NCBI RefSeq assembly: GCF_001278805.1
Contig: NZ_CP012602.1
Coordinates: forward strand, 3,569,501 to 3,633,500
Origin: Bacillus sp. FJAT-18017
Lineage (GTDB): Bacteria; Bacillota; Bacilli; Bacillales; Cytobacillaceae
Direction of reading: 5' to 3'
DNA: 64,000 bases
Part shown: positions 1 to 8,563 of the stretch, in pieces
Layout: each line of letters starts with the position of its first letter
Numbering within the stretch: the first letter of the stretch is position 1
The notes under the pieces: generated by a model
The model's input: the letters and a program-made list of their open reading frames with translations, nothing else
Databases searched by the model: none
Told to the model about the DNA's origin: nothing
Made by a program: the position numbers and the translations under genes

Positions 1-97
1 CCATCAAGGATACTGTGCTAAGTCCTGCAAACAAATTGTTTGGAAGATGGGGAGTAGCGTGAAACCTTACTCTCTTCTTTTGTGAAGAGATTTTTTT
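1..97 (+). ncRNA. SAM-I (S-box) riboswitch, 3' half, with attenuator
   Basis: The window opens inside an S-box leader. The conserved 3' elements are visible: GTGCTAAGTCCTGCA at about 15-29, a P4 hairpin (CAAAC/GTTTG) right after it, then GGAAGATGGGG. A U-tailed hairpin at 71-97 follows as the expression platform. The 5' half with the GA-rich core lies before base 1, so the element is truncated here. In this family SAM binding favours the terminator, so the genes downstream should be expressed when methionine or SAM is scarce. Confidence 0.85.
71..97 (+). terminator. S-box attenuator hairpin
   Basis: TCTCTTC (71-77) pairs with GAAGAGA (84-90) across a 6-base loop, followed by seven T. It sits directly after the S-box P4/P1 region and 79 bases before the first gene, the place expected for a SAM-dependent terminator. 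Confidence 0.85.
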
Positions 98-110
98 ATT
101 TTTGTAAGCA

Positions 111-127
111 AACCGACTAAGTCGGTT
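111..127. promoter_or_regulatory. Perfect dyad, TetR-like operator candidate
   Basis: AACCGAC-TAA-GTCGGTT is a perfect 7+3+7 inverted repeat between the riboswitch terminator and the ribosome site of the LLM gene. It has no T tail, so it does not look like a second terminator. The shape resembles TetR-family operators. No cognate regulator is visible in the window, so the operator reading is inference. Confidence 0.4.
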
Positions 128-168
128 GGTTTAATAGACTTAAAGTACCTACAAGGAGTTGGACAGCA

Positions 169-1230
169 ATGAAATATGGATTTTGGCTGCCTATATTTGG
201 CGGGTGGCTCCGCAATGTAGATAACGAGAATATGCCCCCGACTTTTGACTATGCAAAACAGGTTGTTCAGTCTGCCGAACAATGGGGATATTCAACAACT
301 TTGATCGCCGAGCTATACTTGAACGATATAAAAGGACCAGAACAGGATGCTCTTGAAGCATGGACAACAGCTGCTGCTTTGGCAGCCGTTACCGAGAAAA
401 TTGAAATTATGACAGCAGTCCGCCCGGGTTTCCATAATCCCGCAGTAACCGCAAAAATGGCTGCCAACATCGACCAGCTCAGCAACGGCCGTTTTACCTT
501 AAATGTTGTTTCTGCTTGGTGGGAAGAGGAAGCGCGCCAATACGGCGGTATTTTTACAGAACATGATGAACGTTACGAGCGGACAACTGAATTTATCGAT
601 GTATTGAAGGGCCTCTGGAGTGAGGACAGCTTCTCTTATGAAGGTAAGTTCTATCAACTCAAGGACACCAAGCTTTTCCCTAAGCCAGTACAGCGTCCAA
701 ATCCTATTCTTTACGCCGGCGGGGAGAGCCCTAAAGGAAAACAGACTATCGTTGAAAAATGTGATGCCTATGTTATGCATGGCGGAACAGTTGAAGAAAT
801 TTCAACTAAAATCGGAGATATGAAATCCAGACGCATGGCTGCGGGAAAAGAAGAGCTCTCCGAATTTGGAATGGCTGCATATGTGATTTGCCGGGATACC
901 GAAGAAGAAGCATTTGCTGAGCTAGCACGGATCACGGATGTAAAAGAATCCAGCGCCTATGCAGGATTCAAAGATTTTACAAGCAAATCACAGCTTGAAC
1001 AGCAAATTCAGCTGCAGGATTATTCTGTCTCAAACCGCGGCTTGCGTCCAAATCTTGTCGGGACCCCGGATCAAATTGCCGAACGGATCCTACAATACGA
1101 AGAGGCTGGACTTGGATTGCTTTTGCTGCAATTCTCTCCTCAGCTAGAGGAAATGGAACGCTTTGCGAGTCAGGTTATGCCCCTTGTTGAAGAAAAACGC
1201 AAACAATTAACTGGAGGTATTGTCCAATGA
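169..1230 (+). CDS. LLM-class FMN-dependent monooxygenase, SsuD/SfnG-like
   Basis: A 353-residue protein of the bacterial luciferase-like fold. Enzymes of this class use reduced flavin and O2, often to desulfonate alkanesulfonates or oxidise dimethyl sulfone. Family features are the N-terminal YGFWLPIFGGW strand, the central LSNGRFTLNVVSAWWEEEARQ block and the C-terminal NLVGTPDQIAERI segment. The ribosome site is AAGGAG seven bases before ATG. The gene follows an S-box riboswitch, so a role in sulfur scavenging is likely. It overlaps the ATP-grasp gene by four bases (ATGA), which implies translational coupling. A flavin reductase is encoded at 35.3 kb but is not linked. The substrate cannot be read from sequence. 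Confidence 0.85.
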   Translation: MKYGFWLPIFGGWLRNVDNENMPPTFDYAKQVVQSAEQWGYSTTLIAELYLNDIKGPEQDALEAWTTAAALAAVTEKIEIMTAVRPGFHNPAVTAKMAANIDQLSNGRFTLNVVSAWWEEEARQYGGIFTEHDERYERTTEFIDVLKGLWSEDSFSYEGKFYQLKDTKLFPKPVQRPNPILYAGGESPKGKQTIVEKCDAYVMHGGTVEEISTKIGDMKSRRMAAGKEELSEFGMAAYVICRDTEEEAFAELARITDVKESSAYAGFKDFTSKSQLEQQIQLQDYSVSNRGLRPNLVGTPDQIAERILQYEEAGLGLLLLQFSPQLEEMERFASQVMPLVEEKRKQLTGGIVQ

Positions 1231-2180
1231 GTAAAATTTATGTCATCCACGAAAATGAAGAATGGACAGTCCATTTAAGAAGGCGCCTGGAGGAACTTGG
1301 CCTCCCATTTGAAGAATGGCATCTGGATGAAGGGACAGTCGATTTATCCTCTGAGCCTCCTGAAGGTATTTTTTACAGCAGGATGAGTGCCTCTTCGCAT
1401 ACACGTGATCACCGATTCGCTGCCGAATTGACCGGACAAGTCCTGGCATGGCTTGAAGCTCATGGCAGAACTGTCTTTAATGGCAGCCGTGCACTGGAGC
1501 TCGAAGTTAGCAAGGTGAAGCAGTATCTGGAGCTCGAAAAACACGGAGTCCGGACGCCGAAAACAATTGCCGCGGTTGGCAAGGCTCAAATATTAAAAGC
1601 AGCAGAGTCATTTGATGGCCAGCCATTCATTACGAAGCATAATCGTGCAGGCAAAGGGCTTGGCGTACAGCTTTTCCAAAGCATTGAAGCGCTTCGCCAG
1701 TATGTGGAAAGCCCTGCTTTTGAAGAGCCCATCGATGGGGTTACACTAATCCAGCAATACATTCAGTCACCAGAAAGCTATATTACCCGCTGTGAATTCG
1801 TTGGAGGAAAGTTTGTTTATGCAGTCCGTGTCGATACTTCCGAGGGATTCCAGCTTTGCCCTGCCGATGCTTGCCAAATTGGAGATCTATTCTGCCCTGT
1901 CGGCGAAGAGGTTGAAGAAAAACCAAAGTTTCAAATCGTGGATGGATTCTATGAGCCTATTTTGAAAAACTATGAAAAGGTTCTTGCTGCAAACAACATC
2001 GCTGTTGCCGGAATCGAATTCATTCGCAATGCGGATGGTGAAATTTTCACTTACGATATCAATACCAATACTAATTACAATTCTGATGCCGAAGCTCGTG
2101 CCGGAAAGTATGGCATGCTGGAACTTGCAAAATTCCTTGAGGAACAACTGCATAAGTTCAAAGCATTGAGTTTTTCCTAA
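1227..2180 (+). CDS. ATP-grasp ligase, RimK/D-Ala-D-Ala ligase type
   Basis: A 317-residue protein with an ATP-grasp core. KVKQYLELEKHGVRTPKT opens the domain near residue 93. The lysine of PFITKHNRAGKGLG is the ATP-binding glycine-rich loop, and the metal-binding end is EFIRNADGEIFTYDINTNTN. RimK-type enzymes join an amino acid or amine to a carboxylate through an acyl phosphate. The start overlaps the stop of the LLM gene, so both are made from one S-box-controlled message. The pairing suggests conjugation of a sulfur-containing or oxidised small molecule, but product and partner are unknown. A terminator follows nine bases after the stop. Confidence 0.8.
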   Translation: MSKIYVIHENEEWTVHLRRRLEELGLPFEEWHLDEGTVDLSSEPPEGIFYSRMSASSHTRDHRFAAELTGQVLAWLEAHGRTVFNGSRALELEVSKVKQYLELEKHGVRTPKTIAAVGKAQILKAAESFDGQPFITKHNRAGKGLGVQLFQSIEALRQYVESPAFEEPIDGVTLIQQYIQSPESYITRCEFVGGKFVYAVRVDTSEGFQLCPADACQIGDLFCPVGEEVEEKPKFQIVDGFYEPILKNYEKVLAANNIAVAGIEFIRNADGEIFTYDINTNTNYNSDAEARAGKYGMLELAKFLEEQLHKFKALSFS

Positions 2181-2188
2181 GGGTTTGG

Positions 2189-2216
2189 AAACCGTCTCGG
2201 ATTGAGACGGTTTTAC
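2189..2216 (+). terminator. Terminator of the S-box operon
   Basis: AAACCGTCTC pairs with GAGACGGTTT around a 5-base loop and continues into TTTACTATTTT, just after the ATP-grasp gene. Confidence 0.85.
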
Positions 2217-2270
2217 TATTTTGTCGACATGAAGCATTTGTTGTGCCCTCTGCCAAGTCCGTTAAAAATG

Positions 2271-2306
2271 AAAAAAGCAACTTGCATAAAAGCAGTTGCT
2301 TTTTTT
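2271..2306 (-). terminator. Terminator of the ribE-ribB-ribH operon
   Basis: AAAAAAGCAACT and AGTTGCTTTTTTT form an A/T-flanked hairpin usable in both directions. It lies about 40 bases beyond the ribH stop. Confidence 0.8.
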
Positions 2307-2346
2307 CATAGAGATGGTTGGCTAAAAATCGGCCAGCCTAATCTGG

Positions 2347-2817
2347 TTATACTTCCATATCACGAATAAGGTTTGCCATCTCGATGGCACTGGATGCAGC
2401 ATCCCAGCCTTTGTTTCCAGCTTTTGTCCCGGCACGTTCAATTGCCTGCTCAATGGAATCTACAGTAAGGACTCCAAAACTAATAGGCACTCCAGTTGAA
2501 AGCGAAGTACTTGCAACCCCTTTTGCTAATTCATTACATACATAATCAAAGTGAGGTGTGGATCCTCGAATGACAGCACCAAGAGTAATAACTGCATCAT
2601 ACTTATTTGTTCTAGCCATTCTCTGAGCAATTAATGGTATTTCAAAAGCACCAGGTACCCAGGCAATATCAACGTCCGCATCATCAACGCCATGGCGTTT
2701 AAGTGCATCCTGAGCACCACTTACTAACTTATCAGTAATAAAATCATTAAAGCGTCCTGCAACAATGCCGATTTTTAATCCAGTTCCTACTAAATTTCCT
2801 TCAAATAATCGATTCAT
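2347..2817 (-). CDS. ribH: 6,7-dimethyl-8-ribityllumazine synthase
   Basis: RibH condenses 5-amino-6-ribitylaminouracil with 3,4-dihydroxy-2-butanone 4-phosphate to give the lumazine precursor of riboflavin. In Bacillus it assembles as a 60-subunit capsid around RibE. Family motifs are [37 protein letters not shown] with the catalytic His, and [13 protein letters not shown] chose the ATG at 2817 (156 residues) because GGAGGAAATGTC lies directly before it. A longer in-frame start at 2871 lies inside ribB and has no ribosome site. It is last in the riboswitch operon, 13 bases after ribB. Confidence 0.97.
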   Translation of the reverse strand: MNRLFEGNLVGTGLKIGIVAGRFNDFITDKLVSGAQDALKRHGVDDADVDIAWVPGAFEIPLIAQRMARTNKYDAVITLGAVIRGSTPHFDYVCNELAKGVASTSLSTGVPISFGVLTVDSIEQAIERAGTKAGNKGWDAASSAIEMANLIRDMEV

Positions 2818-2830
2818 GACATTTCCTCCA

Positions 2831-3472
2831 TTAACTTCTGTTATTGTTCTCCAAAATAGGATTTTGGCCATTTTTAATTTTAATAAATTCGGCCAAATCT
2901 TTAATTGTAATCATCTTAAGTTCAAATCGTTCGGCTACCTTCATTAACTGTGGCAGCCTTGCCATTGTCCCATCCTCGTTCATTATTTCACAGATGACGC
3001 CAGCCGGTTTGGCCCCGCAAAGCTTTGCCAGATCGACAGCAGCTTCTGTATGGCCTGGCCTTGTTAACACACCGCCGTCTTTGGCTATCAAAGGAAAAAT
3101 ATGCCCTGGCCTCTTAAAATCCTCAGGCTTAGACTCTGGGTCAATTAGACTTAAGACAGTCGCAGAGCGTTCGTATGCTGATATTCCGGTTGTAGAAAAT
3201 TTATGGTCAATGCTGACCGTAAAAGCAGTTCCATGCGGGTCGGTATTATCAGTTACCATTGGATGCAGATTCAGTCTCGCCGCCAATTGTTCCTCTATCG
3301 GAACACAAATAAGTCCGCGGCCATGGGTGGCCATAAAGTTAATGACCTCAGGTGTTGCCTTATCGGCTAGAGATATAAAATCCCCTTCATTTTCACGATC
3401 CTCATCATCACAAACAATAATTGGTTTTCCCGCCTGTAACTCCTTTAATGCTTCTTCTATTGAATTAAACAA
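2831..3472 (-). CDS. ribB: 3,4-dihydroxy-2-butanone-4-phosphate synthase
   Basis: RibB converts ribulose 5-phosphate to 3,4-dihydroxy-2-butanone 4-phosphate plus formate. Catalytic motifs are [11 protein letters not shown] (metal-binding acids), [10 protein letters not shown], and the [14 protein letters not shown] block. At 213 residues it is a stand-alone enzyme that stops right after the DHBP domain. In Bacillus subtilis this domain is fused to GTP cyclohydrolase II (RibBA). Here the second activity is encoded separately at 9660-10421. The start is TTG, five bases after a strong GAGGAGGAGG. It sits between ribE and ribH under the FMN riboswitch. Confidence 0.96.
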   Translation of the reverse strand: MFNSIEEALKELQAGKPIIVCDDEDRENEGDFISLADKATPEVINFMATHGRGLICVPIEEQLAARLNLHPMVTDNTDPHGTAFTVSIDHKFSTTGISAYERSATVLSLIDPESKPEDFKRPGHIFPLIAKDGGVLTRPGHTEAAVDLAKLCGAKPAGVICEIMNEDGTMARLPQLMKVAERFELKMITIKDLAEFIKIKNGQNPILENNNRS

Positions 3473-3485
3473 AGGTGCCTCCTCC

Positions 3486-4145
3486 TCAAATAAAACCAGT
3501 CTCCTTCAAAAATTGTGCAGTCAGGGTCGGTGATGTGCCTCTTTTTCCTTCCTGCTGGCCAGGGTTCAAAATATTATAAACATATTTTCCCAACATATCG
3601 CATTCTACATTCACCCTATCTCCTGATCCTTTTTCCGATAAGATTGTTTCGGATAAGGTGTGTGGAATGAGAGAGATGGTAAAGGTGCGGTCGGCCACTC
3701 CGAATACTGTCAGGCTCGTCCCATCCACTGCAACAGATCCTTTGAGAATGATAAATTGGATGACTTCAGGACTTGTTTCTATTTCATAGTAGATCGCATT
3801 ATCGAGTCTTTTCTTGTTCTTGATTATTCCAGTACCATCAATATGTCCGCTGACAAAATGGCCGCCAAACCTTCCGCCCGCTGCCATCGCCCTCTCCAGG
3901 TTGACCTTTGAACCCTTATGAAGCATATGAATGGTTGACGCTTTTACGGTTTCAGGCATGACATCGACTTTAAACTCGGTCTTTGAAAAGGCTGTAACTG
4001 TCAGGCAGACTCCATTGACAGAAATACTGTCACCAAGATGGACATCCTCCAATACCTTACAAGCGGAAATCGAAAGTACAGAAGAAGTGGCCGTTGTAGT
4101 GATACTTGAAACTGTCCCTATCTCTTCAATAATCCCAGTAAACAT
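3486..4145 (-). CDS. ribE: Riboflavin synthase, alpha subunit
   Basis: RibE dismutates two lumazine molecules into riboflavin and the ribitylaminouracil, which RibH reuses. The 219-residue protein shows the expected two tandem lumazine-binding barrels. The first begins [12 protein letters not shown] with [11 protein letters not shown]; the second has [12 protein letters not shown] and [14 protein letters not shown]. It is the first gene after the FMN riboswitch, starts with ATG after AAAGGAG, and is 13 bases upstream of ribB. Confidence 0.97.
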   Translation of the reverse strand: MFTGIIEEIGTVSSITTTATSSVLSISACKVLEDVHLGDSISVNGVCLTVTAFSKTEFKVDVMPETVKASTIHMLHKGSKVNLERAMAAGGRFGGHFVSGHIDGTGIIKNKKRLDNAIYYEIETSPEVIQFIILKGSVAVDGTSLTVFGVADRTFTISLIPHTLSETILSEKGSGDRVNVECDMLGKYVYNILNPGQQEGKRGTSPTLTAQFLKETGFI

Positions 4146-4212
4146 CTCTTTACTCCTTTTTGTTCTTCCCTATAAGCATATCCATTCTCTTTACAAGTAT
4201 CTTGCCGAATGT

Positions 4213-4240
4213 AAAAAATCCCCAAAGATTTTCTTTGGGG
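4213..4240 (-). terminator. FMN riboswitch expression-platform terminator
   Basis: On the minus strand CCCCAAAGA pairs with TCTTTGGGG around AAA, followed by ATTTTTTAC. It lies between the RFN element and ribE, so it is the likely FMN-dependent terminator. A second AT-rich hairpin (AAAAGGCA/TGCCTTTT) lies nearer the aptamer at about 4315-4335. Confidence 0.85.
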
Positions 4241-4345
4241 CTGGAAAAAGTCATAGTTAAATAAGATACCGGAAACAAGACCTTCTGCCAGCGTAGCTAG
4301 TTGCATGGCTAATAAAAGGCAGATTTGCCTTTTTCCCGAGTATCA

Positions 4346-4488
4346 CCAATCCTTCTCCCATCCAGACTATACTGTCGGCCCTGGATTTTCACCAAGTCCA
4401 CCGTTTGCCATTGGCAAGCGGGTCACGGGCTTAGAAGCTTTTGCTTCATCACCGCCGGTAGGGAATTTCACCCTGCCCCGAAGGATAC
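4346..4488 (-). ncRNA. FMN riboswitch (RFN element)
   Basis: Reading the minus strand, all hallmark segments of the RFN aptamer appear in order: CTTCGGGGCAGGGTGAAATT, CCCTACCGGCGGTGATGA, AGCCCGTGACCCGC, GGTGGACTTGGTGAAAATCC, and GGGCCGACAGTATAGTCTGG ending in ATGGGAGAAGGA. It controls ribE-ribB-ribH. FMN binding represses the operon. Confidence 0.98.
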
Positions 4489-4504
4489 ATATGAAATTAT
4501 TATC

Positions 4505-4532
4505 ATTATATCTTTAACTGAGAGAAATTCAA
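4505..4532 (-). promoter_or_regulatory. SigA-type promoter of the rib operon
   Basis: On the minus strand TTGAAT and TATAAT are separated by 16 bases, placed so that transcription starts just before the RFN aptamer. Confidence 0.65.
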
Positions 4533-4575
4533 AATAAAATGTTTCATTTCAAATATCCATTTCCTGCCGTTTGCC

Positions 4576-5700
4576 TCAATATTTCATTTTTTTCAGTCCG
4601 ACAGCATAGAAAACGACTGAAAATCCGACTAAAGCCAGTACTGAAGTTAATATATTCCCAGTGTGTAAACTGCCGCTGACAATCTCACGGATGCCCGACA
4701 TCATCCAGCTCTGCGGGACAAACTTGGCAATAAGCCTCATAATTTCCGGTACAACATCGAGCGGCCAGTAGATGCCGCCAAGCATCGATGTACTGACTAT
4801 GAGCACCGCGTTTAATGCACCTGCCTGCTGCTTCGTTTTGACAATGCCTGCTATCATTAATCCAAACCCTACGATTGTCAGGATGACGAGCGAAGCATAA
4901 AGGAAAAACCAGACAAGATTCCCCCACTGTCCGCCATATATAATTGATATTGCCGCCATCAATACAGCGAGCTGAATCCAGCCCATCAGGAAATACGAAA
5001 CGACATAGCCCGCAATGATTTGTCCTTTTGTAGCTGGCGTCGTTAGCAGCCTTGGCCAGGTTCCGCCAGCCCTCTCTTCAAGTATTGTCGAGGCTGCACT
5101 CGATATCCCGAACATCATGAACATAATCGTAAATCCCAGTGCAAGAACACTTACATCTGCGCTACTCTTGCCTTCCTGCTGAATCATTTCCTTTTGGACC
5201 TTGATTCCTTCATGGCCGGCAATTTCGTTAAAAAAAGCCGGCAGTGCCTCATCCCCAATGCTTCCAGTTAACGACATGGAACTCATTATCGTTCTCGCTG
5301 TGCCCTCAAGATATGGCTTCAACCCTGTATATTCCTGGGTTTCCCGCTGGACAACAATATCGAAAACTGGCTCCTTATCAAGGATACGCTGCTCAAGTCC
5401 CTTGGAAACAAGAACGGCCGCAATTGCTTCCTGTTCCTTAACCATAGCCTTTGCTTTTTGTTCAGATACTTCTTCCCAATTGTATTGACCATTGGCTGTC
5501 AGTAAGCTGATGGTTTGGTCAGACAACATGTCGCCGCCGCCTGCCACTGCCACGAGCGGCTTTGCCCTTTGGCTATTTGTGCCCATTCCTCCGAATATCA
5601 AACTGAACAGAAGTGGCATTACAATCATAACAACCCATCCCGAAGGTGTCCGATATAACGATTTTACATGTAAAAAGGCTATCGCCATCACTTTACGCAT
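4576..5700 (-). CDS. ABC-2 type export permease
   Basis: A 374-residue membrane protein of the ABC-2 (DrrB/YhfE-like) group. It has one N-terminal membrane helix (VVMIVMPLLFSLIFGG), an extracellular domain of about 150 residues, and five C-terminal helices with the characteristic LEERAGGTWPRLLTTP intracellular motif. It starts with ATG after GGAGGGGCAAGT and overlaps the upstream permease by eight bases. It probably forms a heterodimer with that permease, powered by the ATPase at 6911-7843. The substrate is unknown; drugs, lipids or peptides are the usual cargo. The rib promoter begins soon after its stop and no clear terminator lies between. Confidence 0.85.
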   Translation of the reverse strand: MRKVMAIAFLHVKSLYRTPSGWVVMIVMPLLFSLIFGGMGTNSQRAKPLVAVAGGGDMLSDQTISLLTANGQYNWEEVSEQKAKAMVKEQEAIAAVLVSKGLEQRILDKEPVFDIVVQRETQEYTGLKPYLEGTARTIMSSMSLTGSIGDEALPAFFNEIAGHEGIKVQKEMIQQEGKSSADVSVLALGFTIMFMMFGISSAASTILEERAGGTWPRLLTTPATKGQIIAGYVVSYFLMGWIQLAVLMAAISIIYGGQWGNLVWFFLYASLVILTIVGFGLMIAGIVKTKQQAGALNAVLIVSTSMLGGIYWPLDVVPEIMRLIAKFVPQSWMMSGIREIVSGSLHTGNILTSVLALVGFSVVFYAVGLKKMKY

Positions 5701-6898
5701 ACTTGCCCCTCCCTTCAGCTGACAGGCGCAGCCAGCCTAAGGCAAGAAACAAAAGCCCCAAACCGAGCAAGACTGCGGCGTCGAGGACTACATCCTTCGC
5801 TGCGGCGCCGCCCATTAATTCAAGAAATGATTGGAGTGCTAGCGCATTCGGGAAAATCCTTGTCACCATGACTACAAAATCATGGAAAAAGTAAAGAGGT
5901 ACCATGCTGCCCCCAATCGCAGCCATGATTTGCGTACCAAGGCTGCCGACAACTTCAAAGGATTTTCCTGTTTTCATAAGCGAGCCTACAAACACCCCCA
6001 AGCCACAAGCACTGAATACAAAGCACACCCCAATAAGCAGCAACCCTAATAAAGAACTTCCCCAATCAACCCCGAAAATCAATCGTGTCCCCAGGATGAT
6101 AATCAATAGCTGGATGGATGCAATAACAAGCAGCCCAGCCATCTTTCCTGCCAAGTAGTGCCCATTGGTCAATTTTGTTACAAGAAGCCTTTTGTATACT
6201 TCCTGCTCTTTTTCCTGAATCATTGCCGAAACTCCGGCAACGACTGTCATTAACAGGAACATGACACCCATCCCTGCAGCATAATACTGGAACGAGCTGA
6301 CTGTCTTTGCATCTTCCCCGGCAGCCATTTCCTTTAGTAATACCGAGGAATCCGCTTCCACTGAATCCCATGAAGCCACCTGTGGGTCGACTTGTGTTCC
6401 AGTTTTAGCAGCAGCTTCGATAGCTAGCCTCATTCCAGCCGATTGGACTGCAGCCTGCCTTGTAAATTGCTGGACGACATTTTCTACAATGGTAGGCTGT
6501 ATACCCGCCGAAGGGATTGAGATGAGTTTTACCGCTGTTTCCTCTCCGGACAATACCGAGTTTGAAAAGTCCTTTCCTATAAATAGACCAACTGAAACCT
6601 TTTGTTCTTTCAGCTGGCCATACAATTTGTCCTCTTCCATCGTCTTGACCTTTACAAGCTCTGGCAGCCCTTTCTCAAAAACATCCTGTGTCAACACCTT
6701 GCCAAGTTCACCATCATCAAGATTTACAATGCCTAATGTAAATTTGTCGATATCAGCTTCGCCTTCCCCCATCATGTTTCCAAATGCAGCACCAAGTATC
6801 CCGATTAGGATCATAGGCATCAATACAAGGGTAAGCAACGCCTTCCGGTCCCTCCCAAACAGCATAAGATCTTTGGCAGCAAGCCATAAGAAATTCAT
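5693..6898 (-). CDS. ABC-2 type export permease
   Basis: A 401-residue paralogue of the next gene downstream. It has an N-terminal helix (LTLVLMPMILIGILGAAFG), a large external loop, then the coupling motif QEKEQEVYKRLLVTKLTNG and five more helices. The ATG follows GGAGGGATTTCCA, 12 bases after the ATPase stop. The family exports hydrophobic compounds. Two different permeases plus one ATPase is the usual heteromeric layout. Confidence 0.85.
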   Translation of the reverse strand: MNFLWLAAKDLMLFGRDRKALLTLVLMPMILIGILGAAFGNMMGEGEADIDKFTLGIVNLDDGELGKVLTQDVFEKGLPELVKVKTMEEDKLYGQLKEQKVSVGLFIGKDFSNSVLSGEETAVKLISIPSAGIQPTIVENVVQQFTRQAAVQSAGMRLAIEAAAKTGTQVDPQVASWDSVEADSSVLLKEMAAGEDAKTVSSFQYYAAGMGVMFLLMTVVAGVSAMIQEKEQEVYKRLLVTKLTNGHYLAGKMAGLLVIASIQLLIIILGTRLIFGVDWGSSLLGLLLIGVCFVFSACGLGVFVGSLMKTGKSFEVVGSLGTQIMAAIGGSMVPLYFFHDFVVMVTRIFPNALALQSFLELMGGAAAKDVVLDAAVLLGLGLLFLALGWLRLSAEGRGKYA

Positions 6899-6910
6899 TG
6901 GAAATCCCTC

Positions 6911-7843
6911 CTAGTCCCGAAGGCTTCTACCTGTCAAATGCAGGAAGACGCTTTCGAGATTTGGTTCGACAATTTCAACCGATGAAATACCGGCACCCTG
7001 ATCGGCAATCCCCTGAATAATTGCACCCAATACGGTTTGTGGCTCCTTATGGAATACTGTAAGTTTTTTTCCCGATACCTGTATATCCTGCGGGGGAATT
7101 CCGCTCGTAAATTCAACTGGCTGGTCAAACTCCCCATGGATATCGAACACCATTCGCGACCGATCACCAATCGATTCTCTAAGTTCTGGTATCGTCCCTA
7201 AGGCAATCAGGTTCCCATGGTCCATAATACCAATCCGCGTGCAAAGGAACTCCACCTCCTCCATGTAATGACTCGTGTAGATGACTGTCATCCCTTCTCG
7301 ATTTAGCTTCCGTACCGTTTCAAGAATATGGGACCTGGATTGAGGATCAATTCCAACTGTCGGTTCGTCCATGACCAAAAGCTGTGGCCTATGGAGGATT
7401 GCTGCGCCAATATTGACTCTTCGCTTCATACCCCCTGAAAAGGTAACCACCTTGTCCTTCGCCCTGTCGGATAATCCGATTAACTCAAGGACTTCATTCA
7501 CGCGTTCCTCAAGGAGACGGCCTTTCAAACCATACATCCTGCCCCAGAAATTCAGGTTCTCCCTTGCACTCATTTCCTGATATAGCGCGATATCCTGCGG
7601 AACAATTCCAATCAGTCCCTGAGCTTTCTTTGGTTCTTTAACCATGTTGATCCCTGCAATGGTAATAGTTCCTGATGTCGGGGGAAACAAGCCTGTCATC
7701 ATGTTGATTGTCGTCGACTTGCCTGCCCCGTTTGGCCCAAGAAGCCCGAATGATTCACCCTTCAAAACCGAGAACGAGACACCTTTTATAGCTTCAAACT
7801 CCTTGAACGTCTTCCTTAAATCAGAGACCGCCAATAGTTCCAT
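6911..7843 (-). CDS. ABC transporter ATP-binding protein, DrrA/NatA type
   Basis: A 310-residue nucleotide-binding protein. Walker A is GLLGPNGAGKST (about residues 33-44), the signature is TFSGGMKRRVNI, Walker B is LLVMDEPTVGIDP, and the switch histidine lies in TSHYMEE. The last 90 residues form the extra C-terminal domain typical of DrrA-like exporters. It is first in a three-gene operon with the two permeases. Confidence 0.92.
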   Translation of the reverse strand: MELLAVSDLRKTFKEFEAIKGVSFSVLKGESFGLLGPNGAGKSTTINMMTGLFPPTSGTITIAGINMVKEPKKAQGLIGIVPQDIALYQEMSARENLNFWGRMYGLKGRLLEERVNEVLELIGLSDRAKDKVVTFSGGMKRRVNIGAAILHRPQLLVMDEPTVGIDPQSRSHILETVRKLNREGMTVIYTSHYMEEVEFLCTRIGIMDHGNLIALGTIPELRESIGDRSRMVFDIHGEFDQPVEFTSGIPPQDIQVSGKKLTVFHKEPQTVLGAIIQGIADQGAGISSVEIVEPNLESVFLHLTGRSLRD

Positions 7844-7876
7844 AGTCCCACCTCTTTCTTATTACATACCACCTTT

Positions 7877-7904
7877 ACTATATCAATTTTCCCAATAATT
7901 TGAA
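7877..7904 (-). promoter_or_regulatory. Possible promoter of the ABC-2 operon
   Basis: On the minus strand TTCAAA and TATAGT stand 16 bases apart, about 35 bases before the ATPase start. The match is modest. Confidence 0.35.
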
Positions 7905-7945
7905 TTGTTTTGAAAAATAAATTTATAAAAAGTGAACAAAATTAA

Positions 7946-7975
7946 AACAACTGCACATGTTTGTGTGCAGTTGTT
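7946..7975 (-). terminator. Terminator of the ribA-ribD-HAD operon
   Basis: AACAACTGCACA pairs with TGTGCAGTTGTT around six bases, followed on the minus strand by TTAATTTTG. It ends the HAD gene transcript and separates it from the ABC-2 operon. Confidence 0.85.
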
Positions 7976-7984
7976 CCTAATCAC

Positions 7985-8563
7985 TTAGTTTTCGGTTTCT
8001 TTCTCCAATATACGGCCAAGTTCAGACCAGTCTAAAATCCTCGGAAATTCCAGGTGCTTGTTATACGACTGATCCTTGATGTAAACCTTTAGCCCTTCCT
8101 CTTTCAGCAATGTGTTAAGCACATCCGGCTTGTCGTCAAAATAATAATCAAGCTTCATATCCCGGATGATATCGACCTTTTCCGTATCCCGCATCCCATA
8201 AAAAAAACGGCTGTCTTCGACCGGAAATCCATTCTCCTTCATCCATTCAATCGTTCGTTCCCGGTGGCCCTCCGGCCTTGAAGTTATGTAATAGATTTCG
8301 TGCCCTTGCTCAGCAAGCTTATTCAATGCTTCAACAGCGCCAGGATAAGCAGGGCATGTCGTAAAATAAATCTCCTCGAGCGAGGAAAGCCATGCCTGCC
8401 TTCCTTCTTCGTCTGTCATGCCAAACGGCTCATGGATTTCAACCCGTTTCAGTTTATGGAATTCTTCAATAGGCACCTGCTTATTGAATTTTTTATTGTA
8501 AATTCCAAAAGCATGTTCCCTGAGGTTGATCAGTGTATCATCAATATCAAAGCCAAATTTCAT
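7985..8563 (-). CDS. HAD-family phosphatase, YqfW / 5'(3')-nucleotidase-like
   Basis: A 192-residue HAD hydrolase. Motif I is FGFDIDDTLIN with the nucleophile and acid aspartates, motif II is YYITSRPEG, the motif III lysine lies near DTEKVDIIRD, and motif IV is YYFDDKPDVL. It resembles B. subtilis YqfW, a putative nucleotidase. Its ATG follows the ribD TGA with no gap, so it is translated from the ribA-ribD message. Riboflavin synthesis needs a phosphatase to dephosphorylate the ribitylaminouracil 5'-phosphate made by RibD, a step filled by HAD enzymes in other organisms. That role is inferred from position only. Confidence 0.85.
   Translation of the reverse strand: MKFGFDIDDTLINLREHAFGIYNKKFNKQVPIEEFHKLKRVEIHEPFGMTDEEGRQAWLSSLEEIYFTTCPAYPGAVEALNKLAEQGHEIYYITSRPEGHRERTIEWMKENGFPVEDSRFFYGMRDTEKVDIIRDMKLDYYFDDKPDVLNTLLKEEGLKVYIKDQSYNKHLEFPRILDWSELGRILEKETEN

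Noticed and set aside
2844..3533. 229-codon open frame on the plus strand
   Set aside because: It is antisense to ribB and ribE, whose motifs are unmistakable. It has no ribosome site and no protein-like features.
4118..4306. Leader peptide between the FMN riboswitch and ribE
   Set aside because: The 62-codon frame crosses the riboswitch terminator, overlaps ribE and has no ribosome site.
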